Shown here in pieces: positions 5,608-14,800 of a stretch of 31,994 bases of DNA. The position numbers and the translations under genes were made by a program. This DNA is from a virus: IMG/VR virus record IMGVR_UViG_3300025101_000097, positions 1-31,994 of that record; one strand, written 5' to 3'. The notes beneath the pieces are model-generated. The model was not told the origin of the DNA. It did not search any database and saw nothing but the letters and a program-made list of their open reading frames with translations. The number at the start of each line of letters is the position of its first letter. Position 1 is the first letter of the stretch.

Positions 5608-7137
5608 ATGAACCTAGAAGAAAAGTTCATGGCGGCGTTTGATGGTTTTAGCGGCGCACATGGACAGACACAAATATCAGAAGAGAGACGCGCTGGTAAG
5701 CAGAAAGCGAACTCTCGTATCGTCAGACAACCACTGACGCTTGATCTCGTTAAGTCTCATCTCGGCGGTGCCCGAGGCGTGGGATCTATACCTATTAAGG
5801 AAAACAACAAGTGCTTGTTTGGTGCGCTTGACATTGACCAGTATCCTCTTGACCTCGCTGCGATAGATCGCAGGCTGCGGGAGAGTGAGATACCGTGCAT
5901 CGTTTGCCGATCAAAGTCAGGCGGTGCGCATATATTCTTTTTCTTTACCGAAGAGATAAGTGCCGGAGAATTTCGTGACAAGGCCGGCGAGATCTCTGCG
6001 TTTCTTGGGTATGGTGGGTGCGAAATATTTCCCAAGCAAGAGCAGATTCTCGTCGAGCGTGGAGATGTTGGTAACTTCATCAACCTGCCGTACTTTGACC
6101 ACGAGCAGACCACTAGGTATGCGGTCAAGGAAGATGGTCAGGATGCTACGCTGGAGGAATTTGTTGAGTTAGTTGAGAAGCGCAAGTGTACACCCAAAGA
6201 ATTTGTGAACACTAAACTTGGCAACAGCATTGATGAGTTCAACGAGTACCCCCCATGTCTACAGGGTATGTTCTCTGATGGTGTGCCAGAGGGTACAAGA
6301 AACACTGTGATGTTTGCGGCATGTGTGGCTTGCAAAAAAGAGCAGCCCGAAAGCTGGAAATCTAGGCTGGAGGAGATCAACACAAAGTATGTGCAGCCTT
6401 CTTTGCCTGCGTCAGAGATCGTCACCATACAGCAGCAGCACGAGAAGAAAGAGTACGGCTACCCCTGCCAGCAGGAGCCGCTGAAGTCTCGCTGCAACAA
6501 ATCATTGTGCAAGACAAGGAAGCATGGGGTTGGGGGCAACAGGGCAAGCGCAGACATCACAGGGCTGTGCGTGGTTAAGTCCGAGCCACCTGTCTGGTTC
6601 TGTGATGTTGATGGTAGCCGCGTCGAGTTGACCACTGAAGAGCTACAGACTCCACAAAAGTTTCAGAAGGCTTGCATGGAACAGGTCAGGATTATGCCAC
6701 CACTTTTGAAGATGGCAGACTGGCAAGACCTAGTTTCGATGATGATGGAGGACATGAGCGAGATAGATGTGCCAGAGGAACTGACCTATAAGGGACAGTT
6801 TGTTGATTATCTGGAAGAATTCTGTGTCGGTAGAGTTCAAGCTGCAAGCCCAGAGGAGCTATCTCTTGGTAAGCCGTGGACAGATGAAGGCATCACATAT
6901 TTTAGGATTGAGGCTTTAATTAAATATCTGCGGAACCACCGCTTCGATAGCTATAGTCGTGGGCAAATACAGGAACGTCTGAAAGAGATGAACCCTGATG
7001 GTAAGGCTAATGGGTTTAAGAAATTTAAGGACTCAAAAGGTGAGTGGAAAAACATACGAGTTTGGCATGTGCCGGAGTTCACTTCTCAGGTTGAAGTGCC
7101 GTCGGTAGAGGTTAAAGAAGCGGAGGTGCCGTTTTAA
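5608..7137 (+). CDS. Archaeo-eukaryotic-type primase (AEP, TOTE-primase-like)
   Basis: 509 residues. The N-terminal 170 carry the AEP signatures: LDID with the metal-binding Asp pair (D75, D77), SKSGGAH (102-108) with the conserved His, EIFPKQ (E139 the likely third metal ligand) and GNFINLPY (155-162). This set resembles the primase domain of TOTE conflict systems. It should synthesise primers for the PolA encoded downstream. A middle region holds C217, then a C-x8-C-x4-C cluster at 287-301 that could bind zinc or an iron-sulphur centre. The C-terminal third is unassigned and ends EAEVPF, like an SSB tip. There is no helicase domain. The stop overlaps the next start by one base. Confidence 0.82.
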   Translation: MNLEEKFMAAFDGFSGAHGQTQISEERRAGKQKANSRIVRQPLTLDLVKSHLGGARGVGSIPIKENNKCLFGALDIDQYPLDLAAIDRRLRESEIPCIVCRSKSGGAHIFFFFTEEISAGEFRDKAGEISAFLGYGGCEIFPKQEQILVERGDVGNFINLPYFDHEQTTRYAVKEDGQDATLEEFVELVEKRKCTPKEFVNTKLGNSIDEFNEYPPCLQGMFSDGVPEGTRNTVMFAACVACKKEQPESWKSRLEEINTKYVQPSLPASEIVTIQQQHEKKEYGYPCQQEPLKSRCNKSLCKTRKHGVGGNRASADITGLCVVKSEPPVWFCDVDGSRVELTTEELQTPQKFQKACMEQVRIMPPLLKMADWQDLVSMMMEDMSEIDVPEELTYKGQFVDYLEEFCVGRVQAASPEELSLGKPWTDEGITYFRIEALIKYLRNHRFDSYSRGQIQERLKEMNPDGKANGFKKFKDSKGEWKNIRVWHVPEFTSQVEVPSVEVKEAEVPF

Positions 7138-8660
7138 TGGAAACAACTATCTTTGGCCCACCGGGCACAGGCAAGACAACTACGCTGCTGAACATTGTTG
7201 ATGATGCCTTGCAGGGCGGCATGAACCCAAGCCGCATAGGTTTTGTTTCGTTCAGTAAGAAGGCTGCAACGGAAGCAAAAGAAAGAGCATTACAGAAGTT
7301 TGGAATCGACCCAAAGTACCTAACGCATTTCAGGACTTTACATTCTATGGCGTTCCAATACCTCGGCCTTAGATCACAGGACGTGATGAAGGGCGCTGAC
7401 TACACTGAGCTTTCTACTCTGGTGGGACTCCCGTTCTCGTCTCATGCATCTCTTACAATGGACGACGGGCTACTGTTCAAAGCAGGGAGGGGTGGGGATG
7501 CGTATCTGAATCTTATCAACCTAGCTAGGGCAAGGCAGGTCAGTGTTGAGACACAGTATCATCAGTTAAACGACTGGCGGATTCAGTTGCGTCAACTCAG
7601 AGTTATAGACGGTGCGCTTACATCTTATAAAAGTGCAAAGGGCAAGATGGATTTCGTGGACATGATTGAGCAGTTTGTTGAAGGCGGGGAGGGTCCGCAT
7701 TTCGATCTGCTGATCGTTGATGAGGCACAGGACTTGGTTCCGTTGCAGTGGCGCATGGTGAAAGACATTCTAGTTCCGAGGTCCGAGCGCACATATTATG
7801 CGGGCGACGATGACCAGTGTATCTATTCTTGGATGGGCGTTGACGTTCAAGATTTTATGAAGTCCTGTGATGACGTGAGAGTATTGAGTAAGTCATACAG
7901 GCTTCCCGCACCAGTGTATAACGTCGCGCAAAACATCGTAAAACGAGTGAGCTTGCGACAAGAAAAACACTGGTCACCCAATGATCACGATGGATCAGTC
8001 AATTGGCACTATGATATACTGGACGTAGACATCCGGTCTGGTGAGTGGTTGATTCTTGGTAGAACAAACAACATCGTCAACAGAGTTGGCACCATGCTCA
8101 AAGAGCAAGGCTTCGTGTTCTGGCGCGAAGGCCGAGGTAAAAACGGATGGTCTGTATCCCCTAACACTTTAGAAGCACTGGAGGTATGGTTACGGCTATG
8201 CAGAGGAGAGACGTTTTCATCCGAGGAACTAAAACAATTTGGCAAGTTTATGAGGAAGGAAGCTATAACCCCGGCTGGGAAGCGACGTTTGAACAATTTA
8301 GACCCCGAAGAAACCTACACTCTCGACGACATTATAGAGAAGTGCAGCTTACTCGTTACACGAGAGACACACTGGTCGCAGGTGATCAAGGTGTCGGACA
8401 GGGAGGTGACATACATCACCTCAGTTCGCCGGAGTGGGGAGAAGATTCTGGGGAACTCCAAGCCGAGGATTCGTCTATCGACGATTCATGCCGCGAAAGG
8501 TGGGGAGTCGGATAATGTAATCCTTCTCACCGAGACCAACACAGCCTGCGAAAAAAGCCTCGACCAAGATGGCGAAGCCCGTTGTTTCTATGTGGGAGCA
8601 ACGAGGGCCAAGAAAAACTTACACATAGTTGAATCAGGGAATCCGAGGTACAAGATATGA
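7137..8660 (+). CDS. UvrD/Rep-type superfamily 1 DNA helicase
   Basis: 507 residues with all core SF1 motifs: Walker A GPPGTGKT (7-14), motif Ia around FVSFSKKAA, DEAQD (195-199), GDDDQCIY (223-230), SYRLP (motif IV region), STIHAAKG (448-455) and VGATRA (486-491). It should unwind duplex DNA with 3' to 5' polarity, using ATP. It is shorter than E. coli UvrD (about 720 residues) and lacks much of the accessory 2B region. It lies between primase and polymerase genes and no DnaB or gp4-like helicase is visible, so it may be the working replicative helicase; that is inference. It overlaps the neighbours at both ends by one to four bases. Confidence 0.92.
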   Translation: METTIFGPPGTGKTTTLLNIVDDALQGGMNPSRIGFVSFSKKAATEAKERALQKFGIDPKYLTHFRTLHSMAFQYLGLRSQDVMKGADYTELSTLVGLPFSSHASLTMDDGLLFKAGRGGDAYLNLINLARARQVSVETQYHQLNDWRIQLRQLRVIDGALTSYKSAKGKMDFVDMIEQFVEGGEGPHFDLLIVDEAQDLVPLQWRMVKDILVPRSERTYYAGDDDQCIYSWMGVDVQDFMKSCDDVRVLSKSYRLPAPVYNVAQNIVKRVSLRQEKHWSPNDHDGSVNWHYDILDVDIRSGEWLILGRTNNIVNRVGTMLKEQGFVFWREGRGKNGWSVSPNTLEALEVWLRLCRGETFSSEELKQFGKFMRKEAITPAGKRRLNNLDPEETYTLDDIIEKCSLLVTRETHWSQVIKVSDREVTYITSVRRSGEKILGNSKPRIRLSTIHAAKGGESDNVILLTETNTACEKSLDQDGEARCFYVGATRAKKNLHIVESGNPRYKI

Positions 8661-8941
8661 AAACGAGAGAAGACTTCCTCAAGGAAGCAGAGTCACTGAT
8701 CAACGGTCCGAGGGCCAAGGAATATGGTCCTGCAAAGCTGAACCACCAGCGTATCGCAGACATATGGACGATTCTGCTACGGGGTAAATTATCGTCCGAA
8801 ATTACACCGGAAGAGGTGGTGGCCTGTATGGTGGGCTTGAAGCTGGCAAGACTGGCAGAGGACATTAGCAAGGATGATTCATGGGTAGACATCATTGGGT
8901 ACGCAGCGTTGGGCGGGGAGATCATCAACGATGAAGGCTGA
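8657..8941 (+). CDS. DUF6378-like small helical protein
   Basis: 94 residues, with a helical pattern that matches phage DUF6378 proteins. The recognisable parts are an N-terminal helix (REDFLKEAESLI), the motif RAKEYGPAKLNHQRIADIW, and a C-terminal helix-rich part (VACMVGLKLARLAED, then DSWVDIIGYAALGGEI). The fold resembles the MazG-like all-alpha nucleotide pyrophosphohydrolase family in its Glu/Asp-rich helices, but the catalytic residues are not clear. It overlaps the helicase stop by four bases (ATGA) and the polymerase start by 11, so the three are translated together. Confidence 0.75.
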   Translation: MKTREDFLKEAESLINGPRAKEYGPAKLNHQRIADIWTILLRGKLSSEITPEEVVACMVGLKLARLAEDISKDDSWVDIIGYAALGGEIINDEG

Positions 8942-10799
8942 TTTGTTTGAAGATGAGGGGGACACTTGGTCACCCCCGTCCACGTTTCCTGATCTCACCA
9001 ACTGTGACAGGATAGCTATTGACCTAGAGACTCGCGACCCAAACCTGATGACGTTGGGTCCAGGATGGTGCCGAAACGACGGATACGTTATTGGTTACGC
9101 TGTGGCTGCGGGGGACTTCGTCGGTTATTTCCCGGTGCGGCATGAGTCCGGAAACATGCCAGAGCGCATGGTAGTTAACTGGCTAAAGAAACAGATGGAC
9201 ACGCCTCACATTGAGAAGGTTATGCACAATGCCATGTACGATCTTGGCTGGATGCGCTGGGCTGGTATCGAAGTGAAGGGTAAAATTATCGACACAATGA
9301 TTGCAGCTCCGCTGCTCAACGAGAATCGCAGGTTCTATAACCTGAACTCGCTGGCGGGCGAATATCTTGGTGAGTGGAAGAACGAGAAGATGCTGCGGTC
9401 TGCGGCGTCCATGCATGGAGTTGATCCAAAGAGCGAAATGTGGAAGCTAGACTCCTGTTTCGTAGGTCGATACGCGGAGCAGGACGCTTCTGTTACCCTC
9501 AAACTATGGGACAGACTGAGTATAGACATAAATAAAGATGAGGTTACCAGCATCTTTGCGTTAGAGTCCGGGCTGCTGCCCGTGCTGCTTGACATGAAGA
9601 CAAAGGGTGTGCGGGTAGATCTAGACAAAGCAGAGCTGGTCAAGAAAGATCTGAGGAAACGTGAGGCAGCTCTACTTAAAGAAATAAAGGAAGAGACCGG
9701 CATCGCCGTGGAGCCGTGGGCTGCTGCATCTGTAGCAAAGGTGTTTGACAGTCTGGGTCTTTCTTACAACAGGACAGAAGGATCTAATGCGCCCTCCTTT
9801 ACAAAGAACTTTCTGGCGAATCATACGCACCCTGTCGCGCAAAAGATTGTACGCCTGCGCGAGTTTAACAAGGCCAACACGACATTTGTCGAGACTATTC
9901 TTAATCATGCGCATAATGGTCGTATCCATTGTGATTTTCATCCTCTTCGTACAGATGACGGGGGCACAGTTACAGGAAGATTTTCGTCGTCCAACCCGAA
10001 TCTCCAGCAAATCCCAGCGAGAGATCCAGAAATCAAAGCGATGATTCGTGGTTTGTTTATACCCGAAGAAGGGTGTAAATGGGGAAGCTTTGACTATTCG
10101 GCCCAGGAGCCGCGCTGGCTTGCTCACTACTGTGCTAGTATGCCAAACCCCCACCCATCTGTCGAGGGCGTCGTTGCCGCATACAAAGAGGGTGACGCTG
10201 ACTTTCACCAGATGGTGGCAGATCTTGCTGGAATTACACGCAAGGAAGCAAAGACAGTAAACCTTGGTATCATGTACGGCATGGGCAAGAAGAAGCTGGC
10301 TGGTGTGCTAGACATCGACCTCAATGAGGCAACTGAACTGATGGAGGGATATCACTCCAAGGTTCCTTTCGTTAAAGGCATGGCGGATGCTGCTGCTAAA
10401 GCAGCGATGGACAACGGTAAGATTCGCACATGGCTGGGGCGGAAGTGTCGCTTCGATATGTGGGAGCCAAAGTCATTTGGCTACAACAAGGCTATGAAGC
10501 TGGAGGAAGCAGCAGAAGAGTACGGCGGCAAGGGCCGCATCCGTAGAGCGTTTACTTACAAGGCTCTCAACAAACTGATCCAAGGTTCAAGCGCCGACCA
10601 AACAAAGAAGGCAATGGTTGACTGCTACGCAGAGGGTCTTGTGCCAATGTTAACAGTTCACGACGAGCTATGCTTTAGTGTACAATCAGAGGACGAGGCG
10701 GAACGTATTAAAGAAATCATGGAGACATGCGTTGATGGCTTGAAGGTTCCGTTTGAGGTAGATGCCGAGCTTGGTGACAACTGGGGAGAGGTAGGATGA
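8931..10799 (+). CDS. polA: Family A DNA polymerase with 3'-5' exonuclease
   Basis: 622 residues. The N-terminal third is a proofreading exonuclease with IDLE (D31, E33), HNAMYDLGW (D104) and YAEQD (181-185). The polymerase part has motif A FDYSAQEPRW (D388, E393), motif B RKEAKTVNLGIMYG (K441, Y449) and motif C HDE (577-579). There is no 5'-3' exonuclease domain. The residue matching E. coli Phe762 is Leu445. I chose ATG 8931 rather than an in-frame upstream start at 8895: it overlaps the previous stop, follows GGGGAG, and the upstream extension would run inside the preceding gene. It replicates the phage genome from primers made by the AEP primase. Confidence 0.96.
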   Translation: MKADLFEDEGDTWSPPSTFPDLTNCDRIAIDLETRDPNLMTLGPGWCRNDGYVIGYAVAAGDFVGYFPVRHESGNMPERMVVNWLKKQMDTPHIEKVMHNAMYDLGWMRWAGIEVKGKIIDTMIAAPLLNENRRFYNLNSLAGEYLGEWKNEKMLRSAASMHGVDPKSEMWKLDSCFVGRYAEQDASVTLKLWDRLSIDINKDEVTSIFALESGLLPVLLDMKTKGVRVDLDKAELVKKDLRKREAALLKEIKEETGIAVEPWAAASVAKVFDSLGLSYNRTEGSNAPSFTKNFLANHTHPVAQKIVRLREFNKANTTFVETILNHAHNGRIHCDFHPLRTDDGGTVTGRFSSSNPNLQQIPARDPEIKAMIRGLFIPEEGCKWGSFDYSAQEPRWLAHYCASMPNPHPSVEGVVAAYKEGDADFHQMVADLAGITRKEAKTVNLGIMYGMGKKKLAGVLDIDLNEATELMEGYHSKVPFVKGMADAAAKAAMDNGKIRTWLGRKCRFDMWEPKSFGYNKAMKLEEAAEEYGGKGRIRRAFTYKALNKLIQGSSADQTKKAMVDCYAEGLVPMLTVHDELCFSVQSEDEAERIKEIMETCVDGLKVPFEVDAELGDNWGEVG

Positions 10800-10948
10800 T
10801 CCGGTGTTTTCATTGTGAGCATGAGCTTATCTGGGGCGGAGACCACGATGCAGAAGATGATGAGGGTGGAGCAATGATTGAGTCCAACCTGTCATGCCCT
10901 AACTGCAATGCGTTCTATCTTGTCTGGCTTCCGATAGACGAGAGTTGA
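10796..10948 (+). CDS. Zinc-ribbon microprotein
   Basis: 50 residues, starting at an ATGA overlap with the polymerase stop and following AGG. It contains CFHC (residues 4-7) and CPNC (34-37), separated by an acidic loop (DHDAEDDEGG). This is a classic small zinc ribbon. It could be a polymerase accessory or a nucleic-acid-binding factor, given its coupling to the polymerase gene, but nothing in it proves a function. Confidence 0.7.
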   Translation: MIRCFHCEHELIWGGDHDAEDDEGGAMIESNLSCPNCNAFYLVWLPIDES

Positions 10949-10949
10949 T

Positions 10950-11210
10950 ATGTTATTCAAAGCAGCGTTGATGATATGCCTGATAGCTCGTCCCGACGCT
11001 TGCTTTATCGCGGACGATACTCGCGGACCATATGAAAGCATCGCTGTGTGCAGCGACAGATTAGCTGATATGATCGTCACAATAGAAAACGACGAGACAA
11101 TAGGTGCTATTCACTACGTCCGGGGTGCGAGGTGCGAGGTTGACACAACCACCAAGCATAAAACATCGATTCTCAGCGACCTCAAGGTACTAGGACACGG
11201 CACCCCTTAA
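10950..11210 (+). CDS. Small exported-looking protein, last gene of the plus-strand operon
   Basis: 86 residues. The N-terminus MLFKAALMICLIARPDA is a plausible signal peptide. After it comes GPYESIAVCSDRLADMIV and later GARCEV, two cysteines that could form a disulphide. This is the same plan as the 62-residue gene at 490-678. The function is unknown; a periplasmic or envelope target in the host is a guess. It starts one base after the zinc-ribbon stop and is followed by the convergence point of the two transcription units. Confidence 0.6.
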   Translation: MLFKAALMICLIARPDACFIADDTRGPYESIAVCSDRLADMIVTIENDETIGAIHYVRGARCEVDTTTKHKTSILSDLKVLGHGTP

Positions 11211-11236
11211 CGAAGTCCACGAGAATCGACATTTTT
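11166..11236 (+). terminator. Candidate terminator at the convergence of the two operons
   Basis: TCGATTCTC (11166-11174) and GAGAATCGA (11221-11229) are a perfect 9-bp inverted repeat, followed by CA and five Ts (11232-11236). The 46-base loop is long for an intrinsic terminator, and the left arm lies inside the last gene. Short inner pairings (GGAC with GTCC) may compact it. The location between convergent genes favours a terminator role. Confidence 0.35.
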
Positions 11237-11255
11237 ATCTAATGATTTTAGTTAC

Positions 11256-11708
11256 TTACTCAAGCTCTGCAAGTGCCCGCATACGCTCGACCAAGCGTCT
11301 TGCGCGGTTGGGAACCTGAGTATACCACCTGGAATCGACCATCTCGTCGGCTGCTGCCATAAAGTCACGAGCGTCCACACCACGTTTCATACCCTTGAAC
11401 TTGCTGAGTCTAGGACGGCCCATGTTGAACATCATATTTGCAATGATATGCTGACACTCTTCGGGCAGCTCGTCGAAGTCTGGGTACAGAACCTTGCACT
11501 CTTCTACCGTAACAGCCATGTCGAGGTTGAACAGTTGCTTGACCCGCTCTTGTTCGACCACTGTACCGACAGGCTTGCCGTGTTCTTGGTCCGACTCTGT
11601 AATCAAATGACCGATACCCGTTGTGGGTAGACCAAGGTGATCCAAATAAATTTCGTACTTGCAGCCTTCGTCCTCTGCGATTTCCTCGCGCAATCTATCT
11701 TTATTCAT
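11256..11708 (-). CDS. T4-type lysozyme (glycoside hydrolase family 24 endolysin)
   Basis: 150 residues from the ATG at 11708, chosen over an in-frame start at 11729 because GAGG lies just upstream and it aligns with the T4 lysozyme N-terminus. The catalytic triad is intact: E14, D23 and T29, spaced as in T4 lysozyme (E-x8-D-x5-T), followed by GIGHL. The C-terminal lobe contains NMMFNMGRPRLSKFKGM and WYTQVPNRARRLVE, close to T4 equivalents. It cleaves the glycan strands of peptidoglycan at the end of infection. There is no signal peptide or N-terminal membrane anchor, so it should need a holin; none is recognisable here. It is the last gene of the minus-strand late block. Confidence 0.93.
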   Translation of the reverse strand: MNKDRLREEIAEDEGCKYEIYLDHLGLPTTGIGHLITESDQEHGKPVGTVVEQERVKQLFNLDMAVTVEECKVLYPDFDELPEECQHIIANMMFNMGRPRLSKFKGMKRGVDARDFMAAADEMVDSRWYTQVPNRARRLVERMRALAELE

Positions 11709-11723
11709 AGCTAACCTCGTTAC

Positions 11724-11783
11724 ATACACAGGTCTTCATACTTAGCAGTATGGACTCTGTGCCGGCTCATATCGCCTGTGTGT
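11724..11783 (-). promoter_or_regulatory. Hairpin-rich leader upstream of lysozyme
   Basis: The 111-base gap between the 1313-residue protein gene and lysozyme contains ACACAGG (11726-11732) complementary to CCTGTGT (11775-11781), enclosing CATAC (11737-11741) and GTATG (11748-11752). On the minus strand, TTGTTT (11789-11794) and TATGAG (11766-11771) lie 17 bases apart and could be a weak promoter. No T tract follows either stem. This is the only gap of this size in the minus-strand operon, so separate control of lysis is possible. Confidence 0.3.
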
Positions 11784-11819
11784 TTGTAAAACAATAAACT
11801 CTTCAGCCAGTTTAACATA

Positions 11820-14800
11820 CTATGGATTCCTTTGACCTATAATCATGTTCTTCAGGACATTAATTGGATTTGACCCAAGTAAGGCTGGATTATTTCTAAT
11901 CGTGGTGTTGGAGGTCGGAGCAGCAGGGGCTGTCTGTTGCGCTCCGACCCCCTGTCCCGCAGTGGGAGCGACCACCGCTGCGGGAGATGGTTGAGTGGTG
12001 CTAGATGTAAGGCTAGGGGGCATTACGATGGGTGCGCTAACCCCAGCGTCCAAGGTTCGAGTTTCTTCTTCCTCTCCGCCAAGTTCTATTCCTCTGTACT
12101 CTCTTTGAATTGAACGTATCTCACTCATAGGCAAGCGGTTGCCGTTATCTCTGACCGCTCTTCTAGTTTCGTCACTAACCTGCATAGGTGTAAATTTACC
12201 ACGCATAAGATTTGTTACGTCACCAACCTTATATTTTTTTAGCGACCTTCTGATTTCGCTATCTCTCATGCCAAGCGCCCGCATATCATTTACGGTCTGG
12301 TACATTCTGTTCTGAACTCTGAGGAGTGCGTCATTAGCGTCTCGGTAAACAGATGTAGCATCACTATCGGACAAGGCACCTTGAGTCTTAACTGCTGTGT
12401 TAAAAATCTGGCGGGCACCTGTTATGTTACTGCTGTAGTCAAAAGATGAGTACATGGCAATTTTGTCTGGCTTTACTTTGACTTCGCCCAGTCCTGTCAC
12501 AGCACGAAGAAGTTCCTCCGCCGCGCTTCTTTCGTTTCCAGCAGCGTCTTTGTCGCTGACCATAGCGTCAGGGAGTGTGCCACGCAAAAACCTACCAAAC
12601 TCAAAACCACCAGTCTGAGTTGTTTTTTCCTGCGCTTTAAATGTTACAGGAGATCCGCCAGGATTAAATGCTTCGGCTATGTGGAAAAGACTTTTGTAAG
12701 CCTTGGTGCCGGGGGTATCTACGTCTCTGTAGACACGCGCTCCTGTGCCAGTAACACCCTGCCGATACGTTGAATCTAACAATCTTTCGGTGAGCATAGA
12801 CTCATCCCCGAAAGGTTTTACCATTTCAGTAACAGCTTCTAATACGGCGTTGGTGGCAATACTTCCTGTGTCTTTTCCTAAGTCCTGCCCATCTTTAACA
12901 GCGTTAAAGATTGCCTGTATAGGACGCTGGAGATAGTCGTATGGATTAGTAAAGCTATAATCAACGTATCCTGTTAGATTCCCATCCTCATCCACTGAGG
13001 TAGGGATTAGTCTACTGTTACGAGACCAAGGGGCCGCGCTACGCCTAGCTGCGTCTAACTGTTCTTGACTGACGCCGGTCAAGCCCATAGCTGTCTGTTG
13101 AATGGCAGCGGGAAGAATCATCGTGGTGGACATCAACCCAGTAAGACGACGCATTCCAATCTCACGAACTCTTGCGTTGCCACTCGCTAGTTCGTCAAGT
13201 GATTGCTTTAGTGTGTTTGCACTTGTACGAAGAATCTCAGCAGGAAACGCAATAAAGTTACCAAGAGGTAGCTTACGAAGACCCTTTACAAAAGCCGGTA
13301 CTCTCTCATAGTTGGGCACGGTGTTGCGAACAATGTCGGCAGCGTAATCGTCTAGCGTTTGAGTTTCTGTGATTTGTTTAGAAGCTCGCAATGCTTTGGT
13401 GGCCTCTAACTCTGTCCCAAAGGCAGACAGTATTTTGTTTTTCTCAAAGTTAAAGTTGTATATTTTCCAAAGATCATCACCGCCCTGATAGTATTCTCGG
13501 GCAACATCAAGCTTCTTGTTCAGGAACTGAGCCGCGCTAGATTGAGTAAATTTATTTCCAGCATTTTTACCGACCCTGATTCCAGCAATGACTTCATCAG
13601 CGTCACGAGTGACTCCGTAGCCTTCATTAATGAGTCTGTCTATCTCTTTTAACTGTGCTTGATTGCCGATTACACCCAGTCTCTGAAGTTTGGCGTATTC
13701 CTCTAACTGCTCGGCTGTGGACTTCTTTCTTATATTGTTCATAACCATGTTAAATGACTCAAAGACGTTTGCCCCACGACCAACATTACCCTGTGCCAAA
13801 GCAAACAAAGCAGCAGATGTTACGTTCCTTACTTGTGTAACGGGGGATAGAACAGTTTTACCAAACTGCGTTATGCCCTTCGCTCTGAGAAACGCGGAGT
13901 AAGAAGAGCGAGCCAAGTTACCCATTGAAGACGTATCGTTTGCAACAATCCTTGTGAGATCTTTGTACATGTTGTTGCTCACAGCTAGGCCAGAGGCTGT
14001 GCCCCAGTAATCTGCGGCACCTTTTTTGGCTGGGCCAAGAACCTCGTACTGTTCTTTCAGCTCATTAGGTAGTCTGGCATACGCCTCTTTTGTCAGGATC
14101 TCTCCGCTATCCCCAGCCTTATTAGCTATGTACCCAAGAAAATCATCTGTCGCTGAAAACACAGCCATGTCTTCAATGGTAGATATGAATGCCTCTTGCG
14201 GATCTTTCACCTCTCCCAGCATTCTACGGATTGCTTCTGGCTGGCTGTTCCTCGCTTTAAACAAATCTGTTCTTAACTTATCAACAACAACTCTGTTTAC
14301 GCCTACATTTTTTGCGTATTTACCCTTCTTGGCCTGAGAAGCGGCAAGCAACTTCTCAGTCAAGTCTTCAGCAGCTTGCCTGCTTACTTTCTGCGATTTG
14401 CCGACACCAACAAAAACCCCTTCATCAACCTTTGACAGACCACTTAGATCATCAAACCCGATAATCTGATCATGGAACTGTCTGTATATATCCGGGTTTT
14501 TTTCAAACAATTTTATGGTGTCAGCCTTGCCTTTTTTGAATTCGGCAGTTTGCATAAACCCTTTGCCGTCCTCAAACAAGCGATACTTGCGGCGTATGTA
14601 AGAGCCAATATTACCTTTAATTGTGTCTATGATGTCTTGCTGGTCAGACTTTGAGAGATAGTCTGAGTTAAGGATTCTATTGGACAGGCCATCAACCTGA
14701 TCTCTCATAGCTTTAGCTTGTACCTTTATGAAGTCTGGCAACGCTTTTTCAGAAATCTCACCTGTCAAGTAACCGTACAGATCATTGTTCAAGTCGGCCC

